From positions 1 to 64,000 of the forward strand of contig NZ_BCSI01000009.1 of assembly GCF_001570785.1 (NCBI RefSeq): a DNA stretch of 64,000 nucleotides. The letters are read 5' to 3'. The position numbers and the translations under genes are program-made. A model generated the notes under the pieces. It saw only the letters and a program-made list of their open reading frames with translations. It did no database searches and was not told the DNA's origin. This DNA comes from Dermabacter hominis NBRC 106157. Its GTDB lineage: Bacteria; Actinomycetota; Actinomycetes; Actinomycetales; Dermabacteraceae. Positions 63,662 to 64,000 of this stretch are shown here, piece after piece (the first letter of the stretch is position 1; each line of letters starts with the position of its first letter).

Positions 63662-63704
63662 AACGGAGGCGCCCGGCGGAAATGATCCGTCGGGCGCCTC
63701 CGTT
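63662..63704 (+). terminator. Strong terminator after the GH13 gene
   Basis: AACGGAGGCGCCCG-GCGGA pairs with TCCGT-CGGGCGCCTCCGTT over 19 positions with one G-U pair and loop AATGA, followed by TGCTAT. It is preceded by TTGATGAAG, like the 5' block of the hairpin repeats. Confidence 0.88.
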
Positions 63705-63937
63705 TGCTATATCAAAAGCTATTTGGTCTCGCTGCGATGAAGATGCTTCCGCTAGGCGCTGAGAGAATCAGCTTAAAGCGAATATCTAACTGGATCAAAG
63801 GCGCTAATTGTGCGCTATCGAAGCATGATCTTGGTGAGAGACTGGCTTTATTTGCAGCTGATTTGTCACTCGTGCGTGACCTGCGCTATAGCTCCATGAA
63901 GGGTGAATGTGTAAAAGAAAGTTGCAAGTGCCCCCTG
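63705..63937. other. Non-coding AT-richer stretch
   Basis: About 230 bases of visibly lower GC than the rest of the window. No gene, RNA or repeat was recognised. Confidence 0.3.
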
Positions 63938-64000
63938 CTAACTCTTTCCATCGTTCACAATCGCGTCAAACAAAGCATCAATTGCACGCTTTCGCACGTC
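63938..64000 (-). CDS. Possible 3' end of a minus-strand gene (partial)
   Basis: Reading the minus strand from the right edge gives DVRKRAIDALFDAIVNDGKS and then TAG at 63940-63938. Only 20 residues are visible. The amphipathic helix-like text and clean stop suggest a real C-terminus, and base composition is lower in GC than the neighbours, which might indicate an acquired gene. It cannot be identified. Confidence 0.3.
   Translation of the reverse strand, partial: DVRKRAIDALFDAIVNDGKS

Overview
The window is high-GC DNA from an actinomycete-type bacterium (Actinomycetota). Support comes from sortase-anchored proteins ending in [LM]PRTGA plus a membrane anchor, Tat-exported enzymes, an actinobacterial-style arsenate reductase/ACR3 pair, and a compact type II-C Cas9 locus. 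A skin-type actinobacterium such as a Dermabacteraceae or Actinomycetaceae member would fit, but this is an impression from gene content, not a search result. No rRNA or tRNA gene was seen.

Layout. 0-2.2 kb: 3' end of a surface protein gene, then arsC-like and ACR3 arsenite export. 2.2-5.0 kb: ribulokinase and a divergent SorC-type regulator with two operator-like palindromes between them. 5.1-7.9 kb: a type IIG (MmeI-like) restriction-modification gene split by a frameshift exactly at a run of eight G. 8-9.3 kb: ArsR-type repressor and CDF metal exporter. 9.4-11.1 kb: an unknown protein divergent from an Mrr-type nuclease. 11.2-13.2 kb: PEP-hydrolase-like and Tm-1-like pair. 13.6-14.1 kb: toxin-antitoxin-like pair. 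14.5-17.9 kb: a five-gene cassette resembling a type VII secretion effector locus (small helical protein, glycine-zipper effector, Mog1/PsbP-like protein, unknown, membrane protein). 18-20.5 kb: large sortase-anchored choice-of-anchor-M protein under a Fur/Zur-like box. 20.5-21.2 kb: repeats. 21.2-24.4 kb: MacB/FtsX-type ABC exporter.

24.6-31.6 kb is a catabolic cluster (GntR regulator, SDR, aldehyde dehydrogenase, gamma-glutamyl hydrolase, glutamine-synthetase-like ligase, divergent ethanolamine-type permease). Its content matches a gamma-glutamylation route for ethanolamine that needs no EutBC. 31.7-37.7 kb: ATP-grasp ligase, small helical protein, hairpin repeats, cytosine permease/deaminase, sortase-anchored protein. 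37.9-40.6 kb: two Tat-exported phosphoesterases. 40.7-47.1 kb: D-lactate dehydrogenase, MFS and sodium-solute transporters, YjbR-like protein.

47.2-54.3 kb is a complete type II-C CRISPR-Cas system: 35 repeats with 34 spacers, cas2, cas1, cas9, and a tracrRNA recognisable just upstream of cas9 from its anti-repeat and terminator. The anti-repeat fixes the crRNA strand as plus, so the array is transcribed toward the cas genes. 54.3-59.6 kb: SDR and ROK regulator divergent from a sugar ABC transporter that lacks its own ATPase, with a perfect ROK-type operator between them. 59.8-63.7 kb: dihydroxyacetone kinase and a GH13 glucosidase. A family of imperfect hairpins starting ATGAAGAAA and ending near AAG-GTGACGG recurs in several intergenic spaces.
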